Source: Bacillota bacterium
Lineage (GTDB): Bacteria; Bacillota; UBA4882; UBA8346
Reading direction: 5' to 3'
DNA: 49,855 nucleotides
Assembly: GCA_023436305.1 (NCBI GenBank)
Contig: JAEZJQ010000025.1
Location: 1-49,855, forward strand
Shown here: piece by piece, positions 16,178-25,693 of the stretch
How positions within the stretch are numbered: the first letter of the stretch is position 1
How the letters are laid out: each line of letters begins with the position of its first letter
Made by a program: the position numbers and the translations under genes
Notes under the pieces: model-generated
The model's database searches: none
What the model was told of the DNA's origin: nothing
The model's input: only the letters and a program-made list of their open reading frames with translations

Positions 16178-18823
16178 TTATAAAGCAATTTCAATGAACA
16201 AGTTTATTTGGTTATTTCCCTCAATATTCCGGCTAAACCGGGCGCCACAGTCCAGTGGCACTCCCACGTACATCGTTTTAACCTCGGAATGCAACTCAAA
16301 GCCCCACGACTCTTGATGATCACTATCCCAAGAAATGGCCCGGTCGGCGAAGAGGACCATTATGATATCTTCGAAGAAAATGTTGGTTTTCCAGAAACCG
16401 TTCCGGATTTTTAATACCGGCCGGGAATATTCAAGTGAACAGATCATCCCCCGCCGGGCGGTAAGTTTCGCATCGTAACCACGGATAAGCGGAAAAACCA
16501 GATCCGGATTTTTTGGATCATGGATGCTTTGAATGTTTAACGTCAACTCGCTGCCTGGCAAATACTGATTTATTTCACACCCGGCATACAGCCCAAGGAA
16601 TTGAGTCCCGTTATTTAACCGGGTGAATGGCGCATTAACATATAAATTGGCATTGGTTTTCGGATATCGAAACCCGATATTCACAAACGGGTCGATAGCC
16701 GGTCCCTGGTAATCATCTTGACACTTCAGCGATGTTCCAAGGGATAGATTGGACAGGCCCGGAGAATAGCTTTTTATTACGGGATAAGATAAATTGAGGA
16801 TTAATGAGTTTTCATCCCGGTTGGAATAACTGATGGAAGCATCCAGCGGCGCGAAATAATTGATCATTAAATTTACTGTTGAATTTAATTGCCACTTTTC
16901 GGTATCGTAGGTGAAAATGGCCTGGTAGGCCGGAAAATCTCCAATGGCATCCTGGCCTTCAAGATAAATCCCAAATTCATAATGCTGATTATTCATAGAG
17001 ACAATGGGAGCATGAAAACTGGGACTCATCGTTTTCAGGTTATCCAGGTAGCCTCCTTGAATCACTTGATCCGGTTTTAAATCGAAAATCGGGGGGACGG
17101 TAGCCTCCGGTTCGGCGGGGAATTCAAATTCCCGGAATCGGGCCGGTTTCCGGTAAAGGTCATAGCCATATGAATTTAGACCAATAAAGTAGAGATGCCC
17201 GCTGGAATCATAATATACCGGATTTGAAGCAAACCCCAGTTCAGTAAGCCGGTATGTTTTACCGGTCCCAAAATCGTAACAATAACTTGTGTATATCCGC
17301 TGATAATTTGAGGTGAAGAAAAGCTTCTCCCCTTGCAACGACAAATGATTTTGCAGGTAGGGGGTTTGAATGAGCGGAATCAATTCACCGGTTTCCAAGT
17401 TTAATTGATAGATATTGAGATTTTGCCAGTCCCGCCGGGCCGCTACCAAAATTCTTCCCGAATCGCTCACCATTTCATCCACCAGATAATCGCTGGAAAA
17501 GAGCAGGTTTTTCTTTCCGGATACAGGTGAGTATGCATAAATCTCCGACCCGAAGGCGCCATTTCGGTCTTTGGAATAGATGATTCGGCCCCCGTTCAAA
17601 ACCGTGAATGCCCGTATTTCATCGCCGAGGAGCACCCGATCCTTTCCGGTTCTCCGGTCAAATTGATGCAACAGTGAGTAATTGCCAAAACTTTTCATGG
17701 TAGCATTGGCATAACCAGGTTTGGTTTCGATTACGGCATAGTAAAGAAACTCATCCTTGAATTGCAGCGGCAGTGAAAAAGTGGAAGTCGTGGAGACTAA
17801 CACCCGTTCAGTATCGGTTAGCGGATCACGTTCAATGAGTTCATTAAAATCATAATTGCTGAAGGCTCCGGTTTTCACTGGGTAGCGGCGTTGATAGTAA
17901 AGTTTTTCGTTATTTTGCTTGAGATCGGAGATAATCCGGCCGTAATGAGTGATTTGCTCACCCTCCATCGCATAATCTTGAAAACGTTTTTCCGTGTAAC
18001 TTTTCCATTCCCCCCAGAGTTCAGGAAAAGACTTACCGAAAACTTCCCGGGCGCTTTGGTCGATTCCGATGGTGGGAAACGGCGTCAAGGAGCCTATATT
18101 TGCACCATTTACTTCAAAAAAACGGGTCAGTTTCGCTTGACCGTAAGTTTCCGCAAGAAAATTAACGAATTCGCCACCGTAAGTATAAATACCGGACAGG
18201 TTGAATTCGGATGTTTCATAGGTGGCGTTTAAAATTGATGGAAAACGGCCATCTTTGACCCGGGTTCCGAGATAAGCATCGAAAAGACCGTCATTAAGCC
18301 TCCCCTGATAGGGGGAGAGTTGGGATTCATTATAGACGGTAATGCCTTCGAGAATCCACCCCGGAGTAACATAATTGGGCATGGGGAAGAACAGGCTATT
18401 CCCGATAACTTTTGATATTGCTTCCGGAATTCCACCGGTTTTGGAGATCGTTAAATGATGGGTATATTCATGAACTCCCACCAGGGACCACCAGTTTTCC
18501 GTCCCGGCCCAGCCTCCCTGGGGCGGGAATTTATATAAATGGATTAGATTGGCGATGGGATTGGAGAAACCGTTCACCAGGGTTCCGGTGTCATCAATTA
18601 CAACCGCTAAATGAAACTCCTGGTTGCCGCAAATTTTTTCCACCTGGGGGCGATAATATTCGAGAGTCGCCAGGGCCTGCCATGCTTCCGCTTTAAAACC
18701 CGTTTGATAAAAAACCGTAAAATGGCCGGTTTTCAGTGTATGCCAGCCGGTCCAGGCCAAAGAAGCGGATGGAGTGATAAATACCAAGATAGCCGTAATT
18801 ATTACGATCCGTAAAAATTTCAT
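16178..18823 (-). CDS. Exported metalloprotease-like / TolB-propeller / beta-barrel protein
   Basis: An 881-residue exported protein. I chose ATG 18823 because a signal peptide begins there (FLRIVIITAILVFITPSASLAW); 22 in-frame codons upstream add nothing. Residues about 25-260 form a peptidase MA-like domain with HEYTH (118-122) as zinc and catalytic motif and a downstream PGWILEGITVYNES as the third-ligand segment. Residues about 290-580 look like TolB/WD40 propeller blades (repeated YxxDSSGxLYFIG and GGRIIYSKDRNG patterns). The last 270 residues are alternating amphipathic strands with aromatic ends, and the chain ends LFIEIAL, like an outer-membrane barrel. Proteins of this layout occur in diderm bacteria. 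It could cleave or assemble surface polymers; the substrate is unknown. Confidence 0.75.
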   Translation of the reverse strand: MKFLRIVIITAILVFITPSASLAWTGWHTLKTGHFTVFYQTGFKAEAWQALATLEYYRPQVEKICGNQEFHLAVVIDDTGTLVNGFSNPIANLIHLYKFPPQGGWAGTENWWSLVGVHEYTHHLTISKTGGIPEAISKVIGNSLFFPMPNYVTPGWILEGITVYNESQLSPYQGRLNDGLFDAYLGTRVKDGRFPSILNATYETSEFNLSGIYTYGGEFVNFLAETYGQAKLTRFFEVNGANIGSLTPFPTIGIDQSAREVFGKSFPELWGEWKSYTEKRFQDYAMEGEQITHYGRIISDLKQNNEKLYYQRRYPVKTGAFSNYDFNELIERDPLTDTERVLVSTTSTFSLPLQFKDEFLYYAVIETKPGYANATMKSFGNYSLLHQFDRRTGKDRVLLGDEIRAFTVLNGGRIIYSKDRNGAFGSEIYAYSPVSGKKNLLFSSDYLVDEMVSDSGRILVAARRDWQNLNIYQLNLETGELIPLIQTPYLQNHLSLQGEKLFFTSNYQRIYTSYCYDFGTGKTYRLTELGFASNPVYYDSSGHLYFIGLNSYGYDLYRKPARFREFEFPAEPEATVPPIFDLKPDQVIQGGYLDNLKTMSPSFHAPIVSMNNQHYEFGIYLEGQDAIGDFPAYQAIFTYDTEKWQLNSTVNLMINYFAPLDASISYSNRDENSLILNLSYPVIKSYSPGLSNLSLGTSLKCQDDYQGPAIDPFVNIGFRYPKTNANLYVNAPFTRLNNGTQFLGLYAGCEINQYLPGSELTLNIQSIHDPKNPDLVFPLIRGYDAKLTARRGMICSLEYSRPVLKIRNGFWKTNIFFEDIIMVLFADRAISWDSDHQESWGFELHSEVKTMYVGVPLDCGARFSRNIEGNNQINLFIEIAL

Positions 18824-18972
18824 TTTAGCCGCCTTCAAGGGTAATATCCATTTTACTGTTATGGGATGATTCAAATACAATTCATACATGGCAAGCTACC
18901 CGCCGATGAATTGTTTTCAATGCAAGTATTCTTGATGAACAATCGTTTCCCTCTTTGAGACGGGTTATTTAG

Positions 18973-19224
18973 AATGTTATCCATGCCCTTTTTTCGGACC
19001 GGAAAATAATCGAGGTCAAGTTTTCCGGTCCGGTTGATGATGCCACTCTTGGCAAGTTTAATGTGGTGGATGCTACGCCGGTCTCGGTAAAAATTGAAGT
19101 TGATCTTTCCCAAAACAAGATCCGGGATGAGGTCGATAAAATATTCGGAATATTACCGGTGCATGATATCAATATTGAGAATGTAAGTATCGAGGAGGTT
19201 ATTAAAAAGATTTATCGCCAATAA
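18973..19224 (+). pseudogene. C-terminal remnant of an ABC-2 exporter ATPase
   Basis: An open frame with no start encodes VIHALFSDRKIIEVKF and ends DINIENVSIEEVIKKIYRQ, the C-terminal tail of ABC-2 ATPases (DUF4162-like or viologen-exporter type). The nucleotide-binding domain is missing. It is therefore an orphan 3' fragment between the barrel protein and the GH30 genes. Confidence 0.65.
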
Positions 19225-19398
19225 AACGATGCTGATGTTGCAAATGTATTTTTTTCAAAGTAAATCTACGATTATTAAAGTTTTCGTATCCATAATGAGG
19301 TGTTATATTAAAAATGTCAAGGACATTACACTACACACTGCCCGGGCTGTAAACAATTGTAGTCTTGTCCAATTAAAGATCCATATGAAGGAGCGATC

Positions 19399-20775
19399 AT
19401 GATGGCAAGAAAAATTGTTAAGATTTTTACGGTTTTAACCGTAGTTGCTTTATGTTTTACCACAGCTTTCACGGACGCTAACGGATTATCCTGTCCCGAA
19501 GCGCCTCACTCCCTGGCGGTGGTACAATATAATTCGGCCAAAACATATCAGACGGTGGAAGGCATCGGCGGATTTGGTTTTCGTAATGTGAACTGGGCTG
19601 ACCCGTCAACCTGGTGGACCGATTCCTGGGGCGATTCGGTGATCAACGATCTTGGATTCACCATTATCCGCAATGAATGGTATCCCCTGCAAATTGAAGG
19701 TGAAGTCCAGGATAGCAATTGGAATGTTCAAAAACCCTATATTGAAAAGTTGCACAGTTTGGCAAGAACGAGTGGTCAACCCTTGAAACAGATCATATCC
19801 ATCTGGTCTCCACCGGCGTATATGAAAGAAAACCACAGTACCAAAAATGGCGGAAAACTGCTGCCCGAATACTATGACGATTTCGCGCGTTGGCTGGTGG
19901 AATGCATTGATTCATACCAAAGCGCGGGCGTGGATGTATATGCCATTAGCTTCCAAAATGAGCCTGCCGCAATAGTTCCTTATAATTCTTGCTACTATGC
20001 TCCCGCAGATTATCCCAAAATGGTCAAAGTCGCGGGTCCCATCGTCAAAAACGCTCATCCCAACGTGAAACTGATGGGTCCCGAAGAACAGACCAGTCAA
20101 GCCTGGAATTGGGAGAAATCTTACGGGAAAGCGTTGTTAGATGATCCCGAAGCCCTGAAGTGGATTGATATTATTGTGTTACATCCGTATACGATTGAAA
20201 CTGTGTATGGTCCGGCCGATCCCGTAATTGAAGCAATGCAGTTTAAGCAGGCCTATGAAAAATATAAAGGGGCCGGTAAACAGATCTGGTATAGCGAAGA
20301 CTGTGGCTGGTATGATAATTGGTTGGGCGGAATGTTGATGGCAGAGTCCATTCATAACAGTTTTTACTATGGTAACACCAGCGCCTGGCTTCATTGGGTA
20401 ATTTCAGGCGACGAAACTCAAAGTTGGACTGGGCTTACCTACTTTGGGGAGCAAAAAGAGAAATACTACGCGGTAAGGCATTTTTCAAGGTATATCCGCC
20501 CCGGCGCAGTTCGAATCGAAGCGTCCAGTACCAATCCGGACTTGTTGGTCACCGCTTTCAAGTATAAACAGGAAAAAACATTGACCATCGTCCTGATCAA
20601 CCGTTCTCATAATCCCATGGATATCAAACTGACCGGCGACATCAAAACCATTCTAAATATGGAATGTTCCACTGCCGCGGCAAAAGCGGTCAGTCAAGGG
20701 AAGCAATCGAGTTCCAAGTCAAAGTTCATCCTGCCTCCCAATTCAATCACCACGCTGTATGGTTCAATACAATAA
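19399..20775 (+). CDS. Secreted glycoside hydrolase family 30 enzyme (copy 1)
   Basis: A 458-residue exported GH30 hydrolase. Residues 1-29 form a signal peptide. QTVEGIGGFGFR opens the catalytic (beta/alpha)8 barrel. The acid/base is predicted at E188 in AISFQNEPA and the nucleophile at E300 in QIWYSEDCG. A C-terminal beta domain (about 375-458) ends ILPPNSITTLYGS, as in GH30 xylanases and glucanases. Retaining cleavage of beta-linked polysaccharide is expected, but the subfamily, and so whether it acts on xylan or another beta-glycan, cannot be fixed by eye. AAGGAG lies 7 bp before the ATG. The paralogue follows 32 bp downstream. Confidence 0.9.
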   Translation: MMARKIVKIFTVLTVVALCFTTAFTDANGLSCPEAPHSLAVVQYNSAKTYQTVEGIGGFGFRNVNWADPSTWWTDSWGDSVINDLGFTIIRNEWYPLQIEGEVQDSNWNVQKPYIEKLHSLARTSGQPLKQIISIWSPPAYMKENHSTKNGGKLLPEYYDDFARWLVECIDSYQSAGVDVYAISFQNEPAAIVPYNSCYYAPADYPKMVKVAGPIVKNAHPNVKLMGPEEQTSQAWNWEKSYGKALLDDPEALKWIDIIVLHPYTIETVYGPADPVIEAMQFKQAYEKYKGAGKQIWYSEDCGWYDNWLGGMLMAESIHNSFYYGNTSAWLHWVISGDETQSWTGLTYFGEQKEKYYAVRHFSRYIRPGAVRIEASSTNPDLLVTAFKYKQEKTLTIVLINRSHNPMDIKLTGDIKTILNMECSTAAAKAVSQGKQSSSKSKFILPPNSITTLYGSIQ

Positions 20776-20807
20776 AAATCGCCAATCACAAAAAGGAGGA
20801 ATCAAGT

Positions 20808-22229
20808 ATGAGATTCGGATTCGGGATATTCATCGTTCTTACGGTTTCAATCCTGTGTTTGTCAGGTTCATTCGCGTCAAGTAGCGGGATTTCGGCCTCC
20901 CCCTTGGTAAAGGTTGAATATAACTCCGGCATTTCTTTCCAGACCATTGAAGGGATCGGTGGATTCGGATTTCGGAACACCAATTGGACCGAGCCGTCGC
21001 TCTGGTGGGTGTATAATTGGAACAATCTCCCCACCAACGGCGTATGGTCCGAACCATCAAGCTGGTGGACGGATTCCTGGGGAGACATGGTCGTCAATGA
21101 TCTGGGATTTACAATCACCCGCAATGAATGGTATCCACCCAGCACCGAAGCGATGAAACAGCCTGTGGACTGGGAAAAGCAAAAGCCATATGCGCAAAAA
21201 TTCCATCAGTTCGCTAAGGCCTCCGGTAAGTCGCTCCGGCAGATTATTTCCATATATTCACCACCTTCAACGATGAGGGATGCTGAAAGCGGCCGCCTCC
21301 TTCCTCGATATTACGATGAGTTCGGACTGTGGGTGGCGGAATGTATCACTTCCTATAAAAACGCCGGTGTGGAAGTGTACGCAGTGAGTTTACAAAATGA
21401 ACCATCCGTAAATTTTTCACTTATATATAACGCTTGCCCATATACTCCGGCAGAGTACACCGCCATGGTAAAAGTAGTGGCGCCTATTCTAAAAAGCATT
21501 CATCCCGGTGTAAAGATCATTGGTCCTGAGGAAATGATCTGGGAAGCCTCCCAGTGGCCGTCATCCTATGGCAAAGCCCTGTTGGATGATAAGGAAGCAT
21601 TGAAATGGGTGGACATCATCGCTGTACATTCTTACACCAATGCGTTACAGACAGGACCCTCCGATCCCAATGCCGAGGCATTCCAAATGCAACAAGTATA
21701 TCAAAATTACCGGGCGGCCGGAAAACCTTTATGGACTACGGAATCTAACCCCTGGGCAATCCATTGGCTGGCCGGGATGCTGGTTGCCGAATCCATTTAT
21801 AATAGCTTTTACTACGGGAATACCAGTGTTTGGATGAGTAACATAATCTCGGGTAATCCAGCGCAGCCTTTTGTCGAGTACTTTAATCTTACCAACCACC
21901 TGGAGGAGAAAGAACCCAAATATTACGCCGTACGGCAATTTTCAAAATACATCCGTCCCGGCGCGGTAAGGATTGAGACTTCAAGTTCCAATAAGGATTT
22001 GTTGGCAATTGGCTTCAAGCATGGGTCCGAAAATTCATTGACACTGGTGCTGATCAATAAGTCAAGAAATCCGTTGGATGTCAAATTGGACGGAAATCTA
22101 AAAATTAAACTGAATATGGAGCGATCCTCCGCGAATGAACAGGCTGTCAATGCGGGTTCGATCTCGAGCATCAATTCGAAACTGACCCTGCCCCCCGAAT
22201 CCATCACCACGCTTTACGGTAGTATGTAA
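20808..22229 (+). CDS. Secreted glycoside hydrolase family 30 enzyme (copy 2)
   Basis: A 473-residue paralogue of the upstream GH30 gene, beginning at ATG 20808 behind AAGGAGGAA. It has a signal peptide (1-25), acid/base E198 in AVSLQNEPS and nucleophile E312 in LWTTESNPW. Relative to copy 1 it carries an inserted segment near residues 60-87 in which the motif W-x-EPS-x-WW occurs twice (TEPSLWW and SEPSSWW), apparently a local duplication next to the active-site end of the barrel. Both proteins end with the same LPPxSITTLYGS strand. The pair is probably one transcript closed by the terminator at 22254. Confidence 0.9.
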   Translation: MRFGFGIFIVLTVSILCLSGSFASSSGISASPLVKVEYNSGISFQTIEGIGGFGFRNTNWTEPSLWWVYNWNNLPTNGVWSEPSSWWTDSWGDMVVNDLGFTITRNEWYPPSTEAMKQPVDWEKQKPYAQKFHQFAKASGKSLRQIISIYSPPSTMRDAESGRLLPRYYDEFGLWVAECITSYKNAGVEVYAVSLQNEPSVNFSLIYNACPYTPAEYTAMVKVVAPILKSIHPGVKIIGPEEMIWEASQWPSSYGKALLDDKEALKWVDIIAVHSYTNALQTGPSDPNAEAFQMQQVYQNYRAAGKPLWTTESNPWAIHWLAGMLVAESIYNSFYYGNTSVWMSNIISGNPAQPFVEYFNLTNHLEEKEPKYYAVRQFSKYIRPGAVRIETSSSNKDLLAIGFKHGSENSLTLVLINKSRNPLDVKLDGNLKIKLNMERSSANEQAVNAGSISSINSKLTLPPESITTLYGSM

Positions 22230-22253
22230 TCCAAAAACCCCACAAAAGAAAGT

Positions 22254-22297
22254 GCCTACCCTCCTTATATAAGTAGTTGGAGGAGTAGGCTTTTTTT
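22254..22297 (+). terminator. Terminator of the GH30 operon
   Basis: GCCTACCCTCC pairs with GGAGGAGTAGGC, followed by seven T. Confidence 0.9.
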
Positions 22298-22302
22298 ATT
22301 AT

Positions 22303-22356
22303 ATGACTATCTAGTTCTTTCCTTAAAACTTAGCGAACTAGATAATCATTTTTTAT
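22303..22356. terminator. Second hairpin after the GH30 operon
   Basis: ATGACTATCTAGTTC (22303) pairs with GAACTAGATAATCAT (22335) with one mismatch, a 15-bp stem, followed by a T-rich run. It may be a backup terminator or the remains of an inverted-repeat element. Confidence 0.55.
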
Positions 22357-22393
22357 TATAAAACTTTTTTTAAGATGAATATTGTTAATTTAA

Positions 22394-22421
22394 TTGTAGC
22401 TTCGCTACAATATGTTATAAT
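22394..22421 (+). promoter_or_regulatory. Promoter with palindromic operator for the solute-binding gene
   Basis: TTGTAG (22394-22399), a 16-base spacer and TATAAT (22416-22421). The -35 box and the start of the spacer lie in the perfect dyad TTGTAGC-TTC-GCTACAA, a likely regulator site. Confidence 0.6.
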
Positions 22422-22483
22422 TTGCATATCGTTTGCTAAATATTTCAATTTAAATATTTTTTAAGTTCCGGGGAGTGTGGCTC

Positions 22484-23989
22484 ATGAAATGTATCCAATG
22501 GATAAAAGCGGCGATTGTAATATTATTGGCCATTTTCCTTACATTGACGGGGCCGGGAGATATGAGTATCAATAACTCAAACGCGGATATCGGAGACAAT
22601 TCTAAAAATAAGACAATGCTTCCACCATACCACCTTGTCTGGTATCACGCCCATGCTCCTCAACAAGATATTTCCCTTGTTTTGGCGGAGGCCAACCGCT
22701 ATTTAAAACAGAAAATCAATACCACCCTGGAAATACGGATGATTGCGGAAACCGGTTACGATAAAAAAATGAAAGCGGTCATTTCCTCGGGTGAGGAATT
22801 TGATATTTGTTTCACATCGGCCTGGATGAATAGTTACATCCATAATGTTTTAAAGGGATCGTTCCTGGAACTGGACCCTTTGCTTGAAAAATACGGTAAA
22901 GGAACCCTGGCCGTGCTTTCCCCCATACTGTTGGATGGCGCCAGAGTCAGGGGCAAGCTATATGCGCTGCCGGTCAATAAAGAACCGGCAAGCCAGTGGG
23001 GTATTACATTCAATAAAAAGTATGTCGATCAATACGGCTTTGATTTATCCACCGTTTCCCAAATTGAAGATCTTGAGCCGATGTTTCAAATTATCAAGGA
23101 GAAAGAACCGGGAGTGACGCCTTATCTGGTTTACCCCTATTCCTGCCATGCTTTTTCCATGCCGTTTGAAAGGATTGACGAACAGGTACCCAGCGCTCTT
23201 TATATTGACAACCGGACCCATTACCGGTTGGTTAACCCCTTGGAATCTCCCGAATTCAAGGAGTACTTGTCCTTGATGCGCAAGTGGTATAAGGCCGGTT
23301 ACATCCTGGAAGACGCGGCTTCCCTGAAGGCAGTTGACGATATTGAAGAATCGGGACGCTGGTTTGCAGGTTCGACAGGCTATGATCCTCTAACCGCAAG
23401 CCAGATATCCAACCGATTGGGTTACGATGTTTTAGTCGTCCCCATCGGACAACCGTTTATTACCAAAAAGGATACGGAATACCACCTTCAAGCCATTTCG
23501 GCGACATCCCGTAATCCGGAACGGGCGATAATGTTTCTGGAATTATTGAATACGGATAAATACTTTTATAACTTGCTAGTTTATGGAATCGAGGGCGTCC
23601 ATTATCAAAAAAAATCCGGAAATGTCATTGAGCCATGTGGCAATTCTTATTATATTCAACCGTTCACCTTCGGAAATACGACATTAGCCTATTCCCTTCC
23701 TTTTAGTCCCACAACGGTGCAAGAGGATTATAAAGAGTTTAACAATGCCGCAATCATATCACCGCTCCTAAAGTTTCATTTTAACCCGGAACCTGTAAAA
23801 AACGAGATTGAGAAAATCACCGAGGTCACTGAGGAATTTGAAGGACCGCTTTTTGTGGGAGCAGTGGAACCTAAAAAATATTTGCCGAAGGTCATTGAAA
23901 AGTATCAAGCGGCGGGGCTCGCGAAAGTCATGGCCGAACAGCAAAGGCAGCTCGATGTCTGGCTCCGGGAGAGGGGAATTGAACGGTGA
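22484..23989 (+). CDS. Sugar-type ABC solute-binding protein with DUF3502 C-terminus, no lipobox
   Basis: A 501-residue exported binding protein of the LipO/YtcQ group, which captures oligosaccharides for ABC importers. Residues 1-30 form the signal or anchor helix, the type 1 binding fold follows (YHLVWYHAHAP, EEFDICFTSAWMNSY, GKLYALPVNKEPA), and the last 110 residues match DUF3502 (FNPEPVKNEIEKITEV). Members are normally lipoproteins, yet no cysteine follows the signal peptide, so it would be anchored by the uncleaved helix or released. ATG 22484 has GGGGAG upstream. No permease gene is nearby; the YesM/YesN system is convergent downstream, so the importer must lie elsewhere. Confidence 0.85.
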   Translation: MKCIQWIKAAIVILLAIFLTLTGPGDMSINNSNADIGDNSKNKTMLPPYHLVWYHAHAPQQDISLVLAEANRYLKQKINTTLEIRMIAETGYDKKMKAVISSGEEFDICFTSAWMNSYIHNVLKGSFLELDPLLEKYGKGTLAVLSPILLDGARVRGKLYALPVNKEPASQWGITFNKKYVDQYGFDLSTVSQIEDLEPMFQIIKEKEPGVTPYLVYPYSCHAFSMPFERIDEQVPSALYIDNRTHYRLVNPLESPEFKEYLSLMRKWYKAGYILEDAASLKAVDDIEESGRWFAGSTGYDPLTASQISNRLGYDVLVVPIGQPFITKKDTEYHLQAISATSRNPERAIMFLELLNTDKYFYNLLVYGIEGVHYQKKSGNVIEPCGNSYYIQPFTFGNTTLAYSLPFSPTTVQEDYKEFNNAAIISPLLKFHFNPEPVKNEIEKITEVTEEFEGPLFVGAVEPKKYLPKVIEKYQAAGLAKVMAEQQRQLDVWLRERGIER

Positions 23990-23998
23990 AGGGGTGTG

Positions 23999-24132
23999 CT
24001 AGGAGTCTGTGCAGCTAATTGGTTTTCGAAGCCTATTTAGTATCAAGTAACATATTCTAATGTTACATATAGTGGTTTTAAAACCATAATAGTTTTAAGT
24101 TACTAAAAAGTGTTACGCGCACAGACTCCTAG
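23999..24132. mobile_element. Miniature inverted-repeat element, copy 1
   Basis: About 134 bp bounded by CTAGGAGTCTGTGC and its exact reverse complement GCACAGACTCCTAG. The CTAG at each end could be a 4-bp target duplication. It encodes nothing and shares its ends and internal stretches (GAAGCCTATT, AGTATCAAG, GTTACTAAAAAGTGTTACGCG) with the element at 42194-42310. It lies between the convergent solute-binding and response-regulator genes, ending 1-2 bp from the latter's stop codon. Confidence 0.85.
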
Positions 24133-24133
24133 T

Positions 24134-25693
24134 TTATTGATTTCTAAACTCAGCCGGTGATACACCCGTATATTTTTTAAACAATGTGTAGAAATAGTTG
24201 GGATCAGTGTAACCGGTCTGAAGTGACACTTCCCGGATGCTTTGATGGGTGTTTAAAAGAAGTTCCTTGGCCTTGTCTATTCTGATTTTGTTCAGATAGT
24301 CGGAGAAGAATTCCCCCGATTCCTCCTTGAACAACCGGCCCAGATAGTGGGGGTTGACATTGAAAGCGGCGGCCAGAGTTTTTAAGGATATTTCTTCGGA
24401 GTAATTGGTTTTAATATAGGCCATCACCCTTTTGATTACCGGATTGATCCGCTCGTAGCTTTGGGCCAGATGATCAATAACTCTGGTAGTGGCGTCTTTG
24501 GTAAACCGGATAATCTCGTTAAGGCTTTGCATCCTGTAAATATCTGAAATAGGGCGCCCCAATTCGGTAAGCAGGCCGTTTTTTCCACCGGTGGCCAACC
24601 CGCCGTTAATGACCGCGATGAGTATTTCAGTGGCCACGTTTTGCACCAGGGCCGGGGTGATCCCCTCCATCCCCTTGATTTGGTTAAATCCCTTTTCGAT
24701 ATGACCAAGGAGCCCTTCCAAATCCTTGCAGGCCGCCATTCTGGTGATTTCGTCAGTGGAGATGATTGGCCCCATTTGGACATTCGCCTGCGTACCCTTG
24801 ATCGTATCATCCAGGATGCTGTCCGGAGGAAAGATTAAGGAATACTGCTGCAATTCCCTGGCCTTCCGGTAGCTGCGGCGGACCAGCCGCCGGTTGTTTT
24901 CAAAGCCGCCGTTCGTGATAAACAGTGGCAGGTTTATAGAGTGTTTCACGGAAAGCAGACACTCCTTAAGTATGGGTCTCAATAATGAATCGCCGGCCGA
25001 ATCCTGGCAGCCGGTGAATAAAAATACAATCTCCCCGTCCGGAGCAGCGAATACCAGTCCGGAACGATACTTATTAACAATTTCCAGGCAAATTTTTTCA
25101 GCTTTCGGAATCAGGGTGTGATAATCGATACCAGTGTCCCCATCCGCCAATACCCGTAAGATACAAACCGCATAGGATGTGGTACCGGGTTTAATATTTA
25201 GTAGAAAGAACCGTTCATTCAGTTCGTCTTCATCAATCGTGCCGGTAATCCAGCGGTAGAGAATGTTGTTCCGGATGATGTCCATATCTTTCCTTGAATC
25301 GGCCTCGCGGGTCCGGCCTGCCTGGATTTTATCCAAAGTACCGGCCAGCGTGGCCAACAGTTCCTGTTCATTGACCGGTTTTAAAAGATAGTTTTCAATA
25401 CCCAGTTTAATGCATTCCTTTAGGTATGCAAAATCATCATATCCACTTAATACAATAAACCGGGTATTTAGCCCGGCTTCCTTCACTTTCCGGATCAGCT
25501 CCAGCCCGTCCCAAAAGGGCATCCTGATATCGGTGATCAGGATGTCCACCCCGTGTCCGGCCATGAATTTCCAGGCCTCCAAACCATTAAAGGCCATCCC
25601 CGGAATATCCAAACCGTATTCTTCCCAGGGAACCATTTTCTTGAGCCCTTCGACAATCGCGGAGTCGTCATCCGCAATCAGTACCTTGAACAT
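24134..25693 (-). CDS. YesN-type response regulator with AraC DNA-binding domain
   Basis: A 519-residue regulator. I chose ATG 25693 (GGGAGGAAAT 12 bp upstream) because the receiver domain begins there: FKVLIADDDSAIVEGL holds the acidic pair, D55 in ILITDIRMPFWDG is the phosphorylation site, and YLLKPV holds the conserved lysine. The middle (about 130-400) is a long helical region typical of YesN. The last 100 residues are an AraC double helix-turn-helix (LKTLAAAFNVNPHYLGRLF, REVSLQTGYTDPNYFYTLFKK). Its start overlaps the end of the kinase gene. It probably activates the glycan genes nearby (GH30 pair, solute-binding protein). Confidence 0.92.
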   Translation of the reverse strand: MFKVLIADDDSAIVEGLKKMVPWEEYGLDIPGMAFNGLEAWKFMAGHGVDILITDIRMPFWDGLELIRKVKEAGLNTRFIVLSGYDDFAYLKECIKLGIENYLLKPVNEQELLATLAGTLDKIQAGRTREADSRKDMDIIRNNILYRWITGTIDEDELNERFFLLNIKPGTTSYAVCILRVLADGDTGIDYHTLIPKAEKICLEIVNKYRSGLVFAAPDGEIVFLFTGCQDSAGDSLLRPILKECLLSVKHSINLPLFITNGGFENNRRLVRRSYRKARELQQYSLIFPPDSILDDTIKGTQANVQMGPIISTDEITRMAACKDLEGLLGHIEKGFNQIKGMEGITPALVQNVATEILIAVINGGLATGGKNGLLTELGRPISDIYRMQSLNEIIRFTKDATTRVIDHLAQSYERINPVIKRVMAYIKTNYSEEISLKTLAAAFNVNPHYLGRLFKEESGEFFSDYLNKIRIDKAKELLLNTHQSIREVSLQTGYTDPNYFYTLFKKYTGVSPAEFRNQ

